Positions 10,753 to 21,952 of a stretch of DNA of 64,000 nucleotides are shown here, piece after piece (within the stretch, counting starts at the first letter, position 1; each line of letters opens with the position of its first letter). The notes under the pieces were generated by a model. It was not told the origin of the DNA, searched no databases, and was given only the letters and a program-made list of their open reading frames with translations. Both the position numbers and the translations under genes were made by a program. Origin of the DNA: Cantharellus purpuraceus (lineage: Eukaryota; Basidiomycota; Agaricomycetes; Cantharellales; Hydnaceae); the NCBI GenBank assembly GCA_025174535.1, contig JALBUN010000011.1, positions 620,001-684,000 of the forward strand, written 5' to 3'.

Positions 10753-12430
10753 ATGGCCTCATCAGTAAGTCTTCCTGCTCACCATTTTGCCGTTTTGTCT
10801 TCTTGGCCTGACGGCCGTATGGCAAAAGTACGATGAGATACCCGCTTCTGAGCCGGAGGTGCATGGGGCGGCCGATATCACGCCTGACATGAAGCCCGAC
10901 GCGTCTGCAGAGGCACTGCATCAGGAGGCTTTGGAGCGACAACGTGAGCTGAACGATAATCTGGCTCTCATCTGTATTCTCGACTCTCCCGCGCCATTTC
11001 GCGGATTTTACCGCACCATTTCGGAGCCAAGACTTAGGAGTAGTAAGCAGCGGAGGCAGACCCTTCTCAACTTCATCGCGTTCTGTCTCGCACGTGACAA
11101 CAACACGGTGGCGTTGGCTACTACCATCCACCGGCGTGTGGTGCCACCGAAGTTTGAGAATAAGGTCATTCTTCACATTGCGCGTAGTACAGGCTCCACA
11201 ACGTCGTATGAGCGGGAGCGCACATATGAGTTCCTCTATGACCTTAAACGAGCGTGGAGGTACAAGACGTATTGGCATATGCAGGTCGTTCTGGGACATG
11301 TTGTGCAGATGACATGGGACAAGCTACGAAAACGACTGAAGAAGTTGCGGGAAGCGTTGCACGATTTACAGGGCTCGGAGGGCTTTTCTGACGCCGTTGA
11401 CACATGGGGGAAGGAGGAATCATCATCAGATGTCGTTCGTTGGATGAGCACTTGGCAGTGCGAGTCGCCAAATGCGGCGCTGAAGGATATTGTTCAACGG
11501 TTGTCAGCGTCCGCCGATTCGGAAGATTTCGATACGCTATGTGAGTTCGACGCCACATGGCAATATCGGCTATATCATTCGTATCTGTTTCCTGTGGCGG
11601 TTCTCATGGGTTCTCAATTTCTTTACGAAGTTGAGTTTGAGCACACATCTCTGGCTTCCAATATCGTATATCCGATTAGACAACTGCGGCGGCGATGCGT
11701 CAAGCTCCGATGGTATGAAATCGGCCTTCATCTCCTGTGCACTTGGGGGGGGGATAGTCTTCGACGAATACTAGGCGCTGGTGCCTTCAACAAATTTCTT
11801 TATGGCGAAGAGGACGACGCTTTTACCATAGAATGGATTGAAACGCCCAACGCAATGTCAGAGCCAATGCCACGCAGATTCGGAACGGCGCAAGATGCAC
11901 TGCTTAACGTGTTAGCGACCAGCAGCGACGATTCGGATGATGAGCCTTTTGCATGCACTGTCACAAACACATCGTCAATAGCGATTTACTGGACTCCCAC
12001 ATGCGTGGTAGTCTACCATCCGGAGCTTCAAATCGTTGATCATCTGCGTCAGTGTGGCATGCAACCCTCCCCAGCATATGTTGGCTGCTCGAAGTTGACC
12101 TGTCGCGCGTGCAAATTCTATGTTGATCACCTATATGACTACAAGTGGTCGCTATACACAGGAGGACTGCACACCATAGATCTAGAAACACCAGTGGACT
12201 GGCTCATGCCGCCATCAGAGGCAGGTTTGTTATGCGCATCGACCATACGTGAGGAGGCGGCGCGGTTGGCTCTGCGCGAAGATAACATACAGCGCATTGC
12301 CTGGGAAATGCGTTCTGCTTCCGAGACGTTGGGACTTGATGAACCAGCCACGACGGTTGGTTCGGATGCTGAATTGACACTGTCCTCGGAAGTCTCTGCA
12401 GGAAGCGAAGGAGCATCCATCCTAAATTGA
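10753..12430 (+). CDS. OTT_1508-like (fungal) nucleic-acid deaminase family protein, 537 aa
   Basis: Exon 1 (10753-10764, coding MASS) is spliced by a 64-nt intron (donor GTAAGT, branch CTGAC, acceptor CAAAAG) to exon 2 (10829-12430), in phase 0. The C-terminal domain carries the zinc-deaminase signature: H401-P402-E403 in VVYHPELQIVDHL, then the block YVGCSKLTCRACKFYV with S425-K426-x-x-C429-x-x-C432. H plus C-x2-C would bind zinc and E403 would be the proton shuttle. This arrangement matches the OTT_1508-like branch of the AID/APOBEC-type deaminase superfamily, which is expanded in basidiomycetes. HPE rather than HAE is a mild departure. The first 350 residues are helical and Arg-rich without a named domain. 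The substrate is unknown. Introns and frame are intact, so the gene appears functional. Confidence 0.7.
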
Positions 12431-12459
12431 TGGCGACAGCCAAGTGTCGCTCTCGTCTT

Positions 12460-12476
12460 CGCTTCTTTAAGAAGCG
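12460..12476. repeat. Short perfect inverted repeat after the deaminase gene
   Basis: CGCTTCTT and AAGAAGCG flank a single T, 30 bases after the stop codon of the deaminase gene. It could be a 3'-end RNA structure or just a palindrome; no function can be assigned from sequence. Confidence 0.4.
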
Positions 12477-12479
12477 CTC

Positions 12480-13393
12480 GAAACTCGGGTTAGCTGTGCG
12501 TAATTTGGTCGGTGGCTAACAGCAGGCATGGTGTTATAGAAGGCGAAATTGTTGCGATAGATTCAAGATAATGAGGTCAAGGAACGGATTGTAGCATAAG
12601 TGCCTCATCAGTATATCATCATCATGGTGTTGCATCATTAATTCTCACAAATGAATGTCCAATAAATTTTCACCAACTCATCACATAATCATTCACTCTT
12701 TCGTCCGATGCTTTCCATTGAGGGCCGTCTGGTGACTATTGGCCAAAAATTATTGACAATAGTGCCCACGCAATTCGTATAAAAATGCTCTATTTATTCG
12801 ATTCTTCAGTCCAGCCCAGCGATCTTGGTTTGATGCTCAAAGTGATGGCGAACAAGCGGAGCGGAAGCAAATGGTACTGATGTGGCTGCGTATGCAGTGA
12901 CCGCCACATCATAACTAATTTCGAGAACACGCGCAGTGGAAGTCACGGGCTCTCAGTTCAGACAAAATCCAAACTCGAAGGGAGAAAGTCTGACTCCCTA
13001 GCTTTTATCCTCAGGTTCCTGTTGCAGAGGCTCCGGTACGTCGTGATCAACGGCATTGGGGGCGGTCACCACCAAGTTGGCATATTTGAAAATGCGCAGA
13101 CCCGCACCTGTTCGATACGCTTAGGCCACGCCGCAATCAATCCGAGTGTTTGGAGATGCATGTTACGCCCCTGCTTGTTACAATTTACAATGGACTTGGC
13201 ACTCCACAAGATGTTCAATCACTGCAATAGCCCTCTTCCGTGGTTTGTGGTGGATCTGTCACTTGCCTACAGCTGACAATATAGCAGTGTCTTCACTGAA
13301 TCGAGTTCACAATTGGCACGGGCACGATCTGAACTCCGCCAAGTGCGTTGAGTCATGTGACGTAATTACACGAGTACGCCGTCGTCGACTGCG
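12480..13393. other. Intergenic; possible small minus-strand gene near 13000-13155
   Basis: On the minus strand an exon-like end reads LRIFKYANLVVTAPN and continues to EPEDKS before a TAG near 13000, with an AACAG acceptor just upstream. I cannot find a convincing start exon, so I do not call a gene. Nothing else is seen in this stretch apart from AT-rich flanks. Confidence 0.2.
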
Positions 13394-14738
13394 ATGGAGA
13401 GCTACTTGCCCTCAATGTCGCACCCATCGTCTCCCCAGTCATCTGGTCTTCCTTCTCCACCATCCTCTCCAGGTTCCTCTTTCTCCAGCTTACCTTCTTC
13501 GGCATTCTCGCTTAGCGTTCCCTCGTCACCTCCACACCACGACTCCTCTTTACCGCACTCAACTCATTCCCTTATTCTGCCTTCCCTTTCTCTAGACACC
13601 ACTGACGAATATACTTCAAATTTGAGTGGTGAATTGCTGGGTCACATAAAGCTTCTTATCGTAGGCTCAAAGGGCTCTGGCAAGACACTCCTTGCGGAAA
13701 CGCTTGTGCATGACAATCCACACGTAATGGATGTAGGAGAGTGGGTTGATGACCCTGTCATTGGTAGGGTTCTCTCTGCTGAAACCCGTATGGACAGTGA
13801 GACTATGGGCGCACCTGGAAATGTCAGACTCGTGGAAACACCCGGTTTCGACCCAACTGACGATGTGAGTCGTCCATGACCACAGATATCTTCAAGGTAT
13901 ATGTAGTAATGAGTATTTGTGTAGCCCCAAGCGGTCGTGATCCCTATACTTGACACGATCCACTCACAATTTCAAGCTGTCTTCTCACTCCTATCTCAAA
14001 CTCACCCTCCAGATACCGCTCTCCGCGACCTTCTTGCATCCTCGCAGTCTCAATTATTCACTTCTGTACTGTTGCTGACCTCATCTTGTGAGTGTCAGCG
14101 TTGGCCCCTATATGATCTTAATCATTGGCGTTACAGCTCCTACTCCACTTGAGAGCAAGCTCTTGTCACTACTCTCTGCACATGTTCCTGTAATCCCCAT
14201 CAAGTCTCCTTCACTTTCGCATACCTCCCGCTCCTCTTCTAGGGCCCGTTCCCGCGCACCCCGCTCTAATGCATCTGGGTTTAGACCGCTGACTCCAAAC
14301 CACCTTCGTACTACCCTATTCTGCCGCCCGGCCGCACTGCGCAAATTACGATGCGAAGCTGCCGAACGTTTTCTATGGTGGCGCGAAATCGAGCGTGCAA
14401 AGCAGCAGCCTGACCTGACGCAGACACTCAAAGGCCTATCTGGACTGGAGCAAGACGAGGAGAGATGGGATTGGGAGCCGAGGTTCTCTCAGGATGTTGC
14501 AAAAGCAAAGGAAGCCGCGTCTTCTGAACCCAAAGCCTCGTCTGTCAGCTCCCCGTATTCTTGTCCTCCAATGGATCCTTTGCACATCCCCTCTCTGTTT
14601 CTCCTATCTCTCTCACTCCTTCGACCTCTCCGAGACTCGCTTTTGACGAGTCTCGAGGTTACTCCTCGAGTCCGATGGCTAGCCGTTGGGGCTTTCTGCG
14701 CAGGTGTGGGCGTGGGCTGGTTGTTGAGTAGCCCTTGA
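13394..14738 (+). CDS. Septin-like P-loop GTPase-fold protein with C-terminal membrane anchor, 411 aa
   Basis: Exons are 13394-13864, 13925-14087 and 14137-14738; introns of 60 and 49 nt start GTGAGT. The sum is 1236 nt with all phases consistent. Residues 1-65 are Ser/Pro-rich. A Walker A loop, GSKGSGKT, is at residues 91-98 after IKLLIV, and a switch II-like ETPGFDPTDD starts at 148. Then PILDTIHSQFQAVF and LLSAHVPVIPI follow the order of septin G domains. The septin G4 motif (AKAD) is not visible where expected. The tail VRWLAVGAFCAGVGVGWLL (about 390-408) is a single hydrophobic segment ending the protein, so a tail anchor is likely. It converges on the eIF2-beta gene, with stops 240 bp apart. 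An AAGAB- or dynamin-type assignment is less likely. Confidence 0.6.
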
Positions 14739-14978
14739 CTCTTTGCTGATATAGGACTTGGCATTCCTTCCGGCTGTATGTCTGCATGTCTAGATGTATT
14801 AGCAGGGTTGTTTTGCAATGTATCACACATTCTTCTACATGCGACAATATCACAGGCGATAGTGGTCTGAGCACAGGAGTATAATGGAGAAAGTGCACGT
14901 ATAATCAAATGAATGCACAAGCGACGGTGCAAAGTAAAACATGAAGTGCGAAAGGCATGTACAACGCTCGCCCGCTCA

Positions 14979-16221
14979 TCATCCCGTCTTCTTCCGCTTC
15001 CCAACCTGGGCTTTGAACCCACTCTTTATAGCACTCACAGACCTGCGTGAACCACAAGATTGACAGCTTACAAAGTCAATCCGGTTCTCTTTCTCGAGAA
15101 GTGTATCCGGCGACTTGCAGGTTTTGCACGTGACATACTCGACTGTAATGACCCTTAGGTCCAACACCTCCATATAGAATTGACGCAGAACACGTACCAA
15201 TATACCGCCGAAGGACATTCTCAATCTGCTTCTGCTGGAAGCGACCCTTAATAACGAGACGCCCTGCACCGTCAACACTACCGGTCGTTCCTAATTCTGA
15301 AAATAAGAACTGAATAACATGATCTGGCTGTCGGTGCATGCGCTTGCATATGTCGGTGACATTCGAGAAAACGGACTTCTTCGTGCCTATGCCAGCTTGG
15401 TAAGACACTGAGATCCGAGGATGCAGTGATTTACAAACCTTCTCGTTGGATAGCTGGTGGAGCGATGGTATACCGCTTTCCAGATGCAGAGAGGAGAGAT
15501 GGGTTGGAGGCATGTAATGAAGTAAAAAAGCGATGTAGAAGCTGCGTCGTAGTGTTATAGCGTTAGCATGAATGGCTAGATAAGCGTATCACATCGGACC
15601 CACTTCAGAGTAGGTGTAATCTCGGTCAGACCCCAACCATGTCTCACGACCATTCTCTACCGTGGCAGGACCATCTTGGACCGCAAATGGATCTTCGCCC
15701 AAGTCGGCATCATCGTCCCCTCCACCTTCATCCATTTCTTCTGCTTTCCGAGGAGTATCACCCAGCTCCTTCTCAAATGCTTCAAGGTCAAACGCAGTCT
15801 TCTTCAAGGACTTCTTCTTCTTCTTGAGATCTGAAAAGTCAAGGTCATCGACAGCGGGGGTAGTTGTTGGCGTTGACGCCCCCGATGCTTCGTCAGGCTG
15901 CAAGTGATGAGCTATACGTTATATTAAACACGCGGAGCAACTCACCAGATCCAGTGGAATCTCCTTTTTCTTTTTCTTCTTCTTCACATCACCAAACATT
16001 GCCTTGAAGTCTTCCTCTTCCTTCTCCTTATCAACGGTCCCCTCTGCACCATTTTGTACCATTTGCTCATGGACAGTAGCAGGTCCTAGGTCGCCATTTG
16101 TCTCCGGTGGTGGTGCGGGTGTTGTAGGGTCAGCCTCTGCACCTAAAGGGTCTTCCGAGAATGCAACTGTCTTCTTCTTCTTTTTTTTCTTCAAGGAGGG
16201 GTCAAACAGTGGTTCGTCCAT
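14979..16221 (-). CDS. SUI3: Translation initiation factor eIF2 subunit beta, 341 aa
   Basis: Five exons read from high to low coordinates: 16221-15946, 15897-15604, 15541-15439, 15386-15198 and 15142-14979. The sum is 1026 nt with all phases consistent. The product is the beta subunit of eIF2, which carries initiator Met-tRNA with GTP and contacts eIF5 and eIF2B. It shows three lysine blocks in the N-terminal half (residues 11-17, about 80-86, and KKKKKSLKK in exon 2). The conserved core is [20 protein letters not shown], followed by [16 protein letters not shown]. The C-terminal zinc ribbon has CKTC, 17 residues, then CQSC, and the protein ends [10 protein letters not shown]. Length fits the family (285-333 aa). 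The start is the first ATG before the first lysine block. Confidence 0.96.
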
Positions 16222-16359
16222 TGCTATGAGTGTCCTTTGCTGCAGACGTTAGGGATGCAAAGAAATGACGAATCGACCCTCGCTGGTAGTTAGTGTTGCG
16301 ACTCAGAGCACCACTTCAAAGTCCGCATAGCGGAGAGCAAAAGTCCAGTTGACACCATC
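16222..16359. promoter_or_regulatory. Shared divergent promoter of eIF2-beta and ATP synthase gamma genes
   Basis: Only 138 bases separate the two divergent start codons, so both promoters and 5' leaders must lie here. I see no clear TATA box in either direction, which fits broadly expressed housekeeping genes. Confidence 0.6.
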
Positions 16360-17560
16360 ATGCTTGCTCGGTCTACCTTGGCCCTCCGTTCGACGGCCCC
16401 CGCAATGGGGGCTACAAGGAACATGGCCACCCTTCGTGAGATTGAGCTTCGTCTCAAGTCTGTTAGAAATATTGAGAAAATTACCAAGGTTGGTCGACTT
16501 CCTACTGTCTCAAGAGTCGGCATTTAACTGCTCGCCCAGTCCATGAAAATGATTGCATCCACCAAGCTGAACAAGGCCCAGCGTGCCATGGTTGTCGCAA
16601 AGGCGTACGGTGCATCTAATAATGGTATGTGGTCTAGCCTCACCCATTGTTTCTGGCATGCCCATTCTTGTTGCAGAGCTCTTCAAGCATACGGAAGCGT
16701 CTGCGGAGTCGACCGGCTCGTCTCCACGTAAACTTTTCGTGGTCATCTCTTCAGATAAGGGTCTCTGTGGTGGTATCCACTCATCCGTCAGCAAAGCAAC
16801 CCGGCGTATCATGTCCACGGGCACTGTAGCGCAAGACGCCAAACCTGGCGCTGAGCCTTCAACGGAGAAACTCACTATCCCGGCCGCGGATTCACCGATC
16901 GTGGTTATTGGAGATAAATCCAAAGCCCAGCTGCTGCGTGCCCTCCCTCAGAACTTTGTGCTCTCCATGAACCAGATCGGCAAAGATATTCCCACGTTTG
17001 CAGATGCGTGTGCAGTGGCAGACCTCATTACCACGAGCGGTGCACGGTATGATTCAGTGTCCATCGTGTACAACAAGTACATTTCTGCTGTTGCGTTTGA
17101 GGCAGCTACTATGGAAGTTCTCAACGAGAAAGGGTTGAGCGAAGCTCGTGGGTAGAGTATAGTATGACTTCGGCAGACTTTGACCATTGGCTGTGCTTCA
17201 TATAGCCGGGATGAAGGCATATGAGCAAGATGACACAATAAAGGATCTGGCCGAATTCACTCTTGCTAATGCTATCTACGCTGCTCTTGTTGAAAGTCAC
17301 GCTGCTGAGCAGAACTCCCGGTATGGAAGCTCTCTCATTAACGCCTCATGAGACTCATCGCAGCATCAATCAGCCGTAATGCCATGGACAATGCATCAAA
17401 GAACGCTGGTGACATGATTGGCTCGCTCCAAATGCAATATAACCGAGGTCGTCAAGCAGCAATCACCAATGAGCTTGTAGATATCATTACTGGTATGGGT
17501 TTCTTGAACTTACCACGTCGATTCTTTCTCATTGCTTTTTCAGGTGCAAGTGCTCTATAA
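16360..17560 (+). CDS. ATP3: Mitochondrial F1F0 ATP synthase gamma subunit, 311 aa
   Basis: Six exons: 16360-16488, 16540-16624, 16677-17147, 17206-17320, 17374-17492 and 17544-17560. The introns are 51-58 nt with GT-AG ends. The sum is 936 nt, giving 311 residues, the same length as yeast Atp3. Gamma is the rotating central stalk of F1 in the mitochondrial matrix. The N-terminus [26 protein letters not shown] is a typical presequence (Arg-rich, no acids), shown here only to mark the cleavable region. Family blocks are [48 protein letters not shown] and [15 protein letters not shown] at the end. The last exon has only 17 nt. Confidence 0.96.
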
Positions 17561-17784
17561 TTGGCATGTGGCACTGGGGATGATGACATGTACGCGCATA
17601 CCTCTGAAAATGAAACCTTTTTATAAACTGTCTCGACTGATTTTTGGGTATCTTTAAACATACTGAATCGAGGTCGCCTAACCACTCACTAGTCCCAGCT
17701 TGTGCCACAAAATATTGCTCTGGGTTGTTCAATTTGGATATATAGCTATTTAGATGACGCAAGTATGACGTCTCCTAATTGCGG

Positions 17785-17792
17785 TATATAAG
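17785..17792 (+). promoter_or_regulatory. TATA box of the downstream gene
   Basis: TATATAAG lies 37 bases before the ATG at 17829, in the 268-bp gap after ATP3. The very short distance implies a short 5' leader. Confidence 0.45.
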
Positions 17793-17828
17793 GCCCCGGT
17801 ACCGTGGGGTGCTTTCTCTTTGCTCACA

Positions 17829-19187
17829 ATGCCAACAACGCGATCCAAAGCCACCGCAGAGCCTCATTCCGAAAACATTGCAGTTAAAAAGGAAGCACGC
17901 AGACGCCAGAAGTCTGAAGGCTTCGACGTTCGCCTTGATGGGAATGCCAGTGGTGGACAGGAGAAGCCTCTCAGGAAGCGACATAGGACGCAAAAGTCCA
18001 AGGCGCAGAAGCCGAGAACAAAGAAGGTCGAGGGGAAAGACGTGAATAAAAATGAAACAGCGGAGAACAAAGAGTCTCCTGAGGATTTTCACAAGAAACA
18101 TGGTATGCCGATTCCAAGCGTGCGAATCAGTCGCTACAGTACCTGATCCTGAGTCGTGGAGGCACTCTGGAAAAGGGCTAGTTAGTATGATTCGAGTCCC
18201 TGGAGCCAGGCTTACCTTTATCAGCATTTATTTCTTCTACCGTCCAAAGGTGGCTGTGGAGGAAAGCCACGACATTGAGGACGTATCAAAGTTTTATTTT
18301 CTACTTGTTCCGCGTCCTGACGAAGATGTGGCATCATCGTTCGACGCCTCTGCAGCACCAGCGCCTGCTCCTCGTGACAAGCCGAAAGTGCGGTTCAGGC
18401 ATATTGCAATAGGGAAGAAACGTTTGCCAGATACTGAGCCAAGCACGAGGTGTTCTGGGCTTCTGTGGTCAATATCGGCGATGATCTAGATGCGCTCGAG
18501 AGTGGATTGGAAGAACAGGCGTACCAGACCAAAACGAGAGGTATGTATGAGATAGATTAGCATAACAATTTACTTTATATACCTTGACCATTAGGTGAAC
18601 GTCACCTTCAGCCTGCCCGTCTGGCAGGTCGAGGCGTGTATGCTATATACAGTCCTACAGACGAAGCACTCCCTGCATCAAAATATAACCAGACTTACAT
18701 GGCGTATCATCTTTCTCACCCTTCCTCTCTCGGTGAAGTCCAATCGGACCTGGGGATCCGAGTTTCTTCATCCTTTCTTCTACAAGTTAAGAATCCGGAC
18801 GCCCCATCAGCACCCAAGTCGGGCTCAATCCTAAAGGAAGGGCATCTTACCCGCCCGAGGGGAAGCACGAAGCGTTTGGAGAAGGCGTAGCAGCAAGGAA
18901 GTTTGTGCCCGCAAACCCTACAACTTTACTCGACTATAAAGGAGCGGAACTGCTTCTCATTGGAGACAAGAAAACCATCGAGGTTGTTATCGGCGAGGAC
19001 CATGCTGAAGGTGAGGTGTTTAAACGCCGTTTGTGATCATAAGAGTTTTTCACCTGTGTATACAACAGAATTGGAGAGGACTGCGAACAAAGATGCAGAT
19101 GCCTTGTCGATAGAAGAAGTCATGCATGAGCTTCTGCTTCATGCGGAGACGTTTCCGCCAGACGCGCTCGAGGGGAAGTGGATATAA
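17829..19187 (+). pseudogene. Conserved fungal protein (family often auto-named 'BTB domain transcription factor'), two apparent frameshifts
   Basis: Exons are about 17829-18102, 18140-18540, 18595-19010 and 19069-19187. The N-terminus is Lys/Arg-rich and nuclear-looking. The core shows IYFFYRPKVAVEESHDIEDV, KHEVFWASVVNIGDDLDALE, RLAGRGVYAIYSP, YMAYHLSHPSSLGEVQSDLG and TTLLDYKGAELLLIGDKK, blocks I associate with this conserved fungal family; no BTB fold is visible. The frame must shift once near 18437-18441 (before KHEVFW) and once near 18811-18821 (before GLNPKGRASYP) to keep all the conserved blocks. Exon 2 also keeps a 48-nt in-frame insert before IYFFY that could be a GC-AG intron (18177-18224). 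The first intron is only 37 nt. Either the gene is newly dead or the assembly has two single-base errors. Confidence 0.5.
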
Positions 19188-19189
19188 TA

Positions 19190-19807
19190 CGATATATGAT
19201 AAAAGTCGCTGTCAGCTTGTAACATCGTCTTTGTATCGATTCAAAATGGTTGCTATATTTTGACACCATTAATGGCAGCTCTCCACTGCTTGTGTGGATA
19301 CTGAGCTGCATTGATATCCTCTGCTTTAGCAGAGCCGCACTCAGAACCCTTATGTCGCAATCCTAACCCACCTCCTAATTGGCTTGGTGTCATTGAACCC
19401 TCAGATCACGTAATGAGAACCCTAGAGAACACCAAAATACCTATTACTTCTGCACTAAGTACTCGGAGTCAACTGCGGCGTGACGCCCAAGAAGTGGGAG
19501 GATCGTTGCCAGCGATGAAACTGATCAAACAGTTAATCATTCATGGTATACTGTTACCGGGAGACTATGGAAACTCGACGCAATATGATAAACGTGCTTA
19601 TAGTAAGCTTGGCCATAGAGACCCAGCGTGTGGTACTATTTAATTAAACAGGCGGCGAGACATAATATGATCTCACAAGAACTTTGGGGGCTCTTGAACA
19701 GTTTTTGGATGTTATAGAGTATAGACCTCAAAAAGGATGGTAGCTACTAAAGACACTGATATTGAGATAAGCATGCGGATGGGGAAAAAAAAGACATGGA
19801 CAGTATA
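19190..19807. other. No supported gene
   Basis: This is the 3' flank of two convergent genes. It has one open frame of 110 codons (19311-19643) without motifs. The part at 19720-19807 is also found in inverted form beside the peptidase relic near 36170-36245. Confidence 0.5.
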
Positions 19808-21952
19808 TTACGAGTTGGCAGGGAATTCAGACAAAGGCCCCCCCTGATGATACGGATCGCCTAGGATGATCATGGGCTGAGTCCTTGGGTCTGGCGTCGG
19901 GTCAGGAGGGCGACTCTCAAAAGCCACCTTTGGCGCACTGGGATCCGCATCGAAGTAAACATATTGCTCCAGAAAGAAGGCCTATATTCATCTAGTTAAT
20001 CGAGCCTGGTAGAGCTAGCACAATACGTACCGCTCCTAGAATGGAGAATGGAAACTCATTGCCCTGAGATTTCAAGAGACCGTCATACCATGAATCATCA
20101 GCCGTCCAGCCACCAGTCGACGCAATGATTCCATAGAGTGCGTCCCGGGGCCAGATAATCCATTCACCACCTAAATTTATCCAAATCCGTTGTACCTCTG
20201 TGCCAGGCGGCCTCCTGCTAGGGATCATATAACCACTCCTACGTGGTCTGCCTTGCAACCTTTGATAAACGAAGGTTAAGACTTGGTCTGTGAAAAAACA
20301 GTTTGTGGTCCCTTGGGAAGATGTTGATTATGACCATCGAATATTGGTACATCCTAGAAACACACCAGAGTCTATGAGGACTTCGATAGGGATGGAGAAC
20401 GTCATGTCCTCGAATTGGCCATGCGTAGGAGACACTCCCCAGCCGATTGCGTGGCAGGGGATGAGCCATCTGCTCGCTCCTGGGATGACAGGAATCCAAT
20501 GCCTTGGCGTAGGGATCTCCTCCGGGATGCACCCCAAGGACATAAAGCTTCGCCTATGTGCTAAGAATTATTCTCGATAGTAAGCTTGAATGACGTCTTT
20601 CTTACCCTCGCTTGCTTAAACACATGCAGAATATGAGGTTCTGAGGTTATGTTTAGTGATAGTAGCAGTAATTAGAATGACACGGAGGCAAACCTGTATC
20701 AATCTTCGCGCATGTAGGGCAGTGAGGAAATGCTAGAGCAGATGTGAATGCTATGCTCAGCTTATGAGCATCGACGGCAAACAACGCACATCAGGATCCG
20801 TAGGAGATGGTGTATCCCCATTTATACTAGAAAATGATGTTCATGAACGAGAAGCTGTGGAGTATGATTTACGTACGGGACAAAGCTTAAACCAATAACA
20901 CCATCAATGAGGCTCCGAGAAAGGATGTCCCCGACCTGTTGAACAATACCGAAATTCATGCGTAATTCCAGCGGAGCACTGCCGGGGGTAGAGAAAGTCC
21001 AAGCGTCATTGTAAACAGCGCCCTCTTGACCAAGACTGTTCATGCGTTCTCATTAAACCAACAAGGTACGACGTACTTGCGATCAATTTGTTATGTTGCT
21101 CAATTTGAGATACCTTCTCTCCATGACGTCTAGCTGTGGGCCCAGGATAGTAACAAGTACGTAGAGGGACGCTCGGTTCGGGCGGTTGATCTGTTCCGTC
21201 ATGTTCTTTGCCAAAAACCCAGCTGAATGAGTCACGCAGGGTCAAGTACATAGTCTGAAGAATATCGGAAGAAAAACATACAGCGTGGATGATCCTGGGT
21301 AACATACGACGTCAACTAAGAGCAGATTCAATATTTATGAAGTGCTATTACCAGTGTCAACGTGGATATTGAAAGGTGTTTCATCCGGATGGCGAGAAAT
21401 GCCCTACCTCACGTTAGACTTTTGAAAATGGGCTGAAACAGAGGCATGACTCACAACCGTGATCGAGTATTGAGAGACTAGATTGTTTAGAATGGAAAGT
21501 AGAAGGTGACAAGAATCACTTACCACCGCTGAACCTGTCTGTCACTAACTCGCGGTCTTCCCATGGAGGCGATGGATCATACCAGGGCTTTCGGAGAGGA
21601 TGGGATATCAAAGGAATATTGAATGCGTGGAGCCCGTGTGAGAATTCCGCATCATGTACGTGCAGTGACGGGGGTGGAACACGCTCGATGAGCTTCCCGT
21701 CACGAAGATGAATGCCATATTTTGTGCTGGAATCACAGAAAGAGATTCCCCATTTGAGAACGTCTCGTTGGTACTGTCACATAAAAATTTGGATTCTTTG
21801 GAGTGCTAGCCTCTGACTGATATTCCACGTACCATTTTTTCAGAGTGGACAACAAAAGGTCTATTCAACTCGAGTATAATAGCATCACGGGAGGGATCAA
21901 GGCCTTTCTCAGATGAGACACTTGTAGCAATCGGTGTGCGTGGGACTTCCAT
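19808..21952 (-). CDS. A1-type (pepsin-fold) aspartic peptidase-like protein, copy 1, 13 exons, 501 aa
   Basis: Exons from high to low: 21952-21833, 21773-21524, 21477-21455, 21403-21352, 21294-21282, 21222-21077, 21024-20877, 20826-20790, 20732-20694, 20640-20606, 20553-20366, 20311-20031 and 19981-19808. The sum is 1506 nt and every junction keeps phase. Exons 3 (23 nt) and 5 (13 nt) are microexons. Splicing yields VSQYSITV, then HVDTGSSTLWVFG (Asp147), the flap-region FGIVQQVGDILSRS, LIDGVIGLSF, and the second site LIDSGTTNCFF (Asp349). These match the two halves of the A1 peptidase family. The start MEVPRTPIATS is hydrophilic with no signal peptide, unusual for this family. An upstream 5'-UTR intron is likely. 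Paralogues lie at 37020-39327 and 53118-55181, with a relic at 35441-36240. Confidence 0.78.

Noticed and set aside
10484..11299. 271-codon minus-strand open frame
   Set aside because: It overlaps the deaminase exon in the opposite strand, has no motif, and is explained as a shadow of the real gene.
16510..16923. 137-codon minus-strand frame over ATP3
   Set aside because: It is a shadow of the ATP3 coding sequence.
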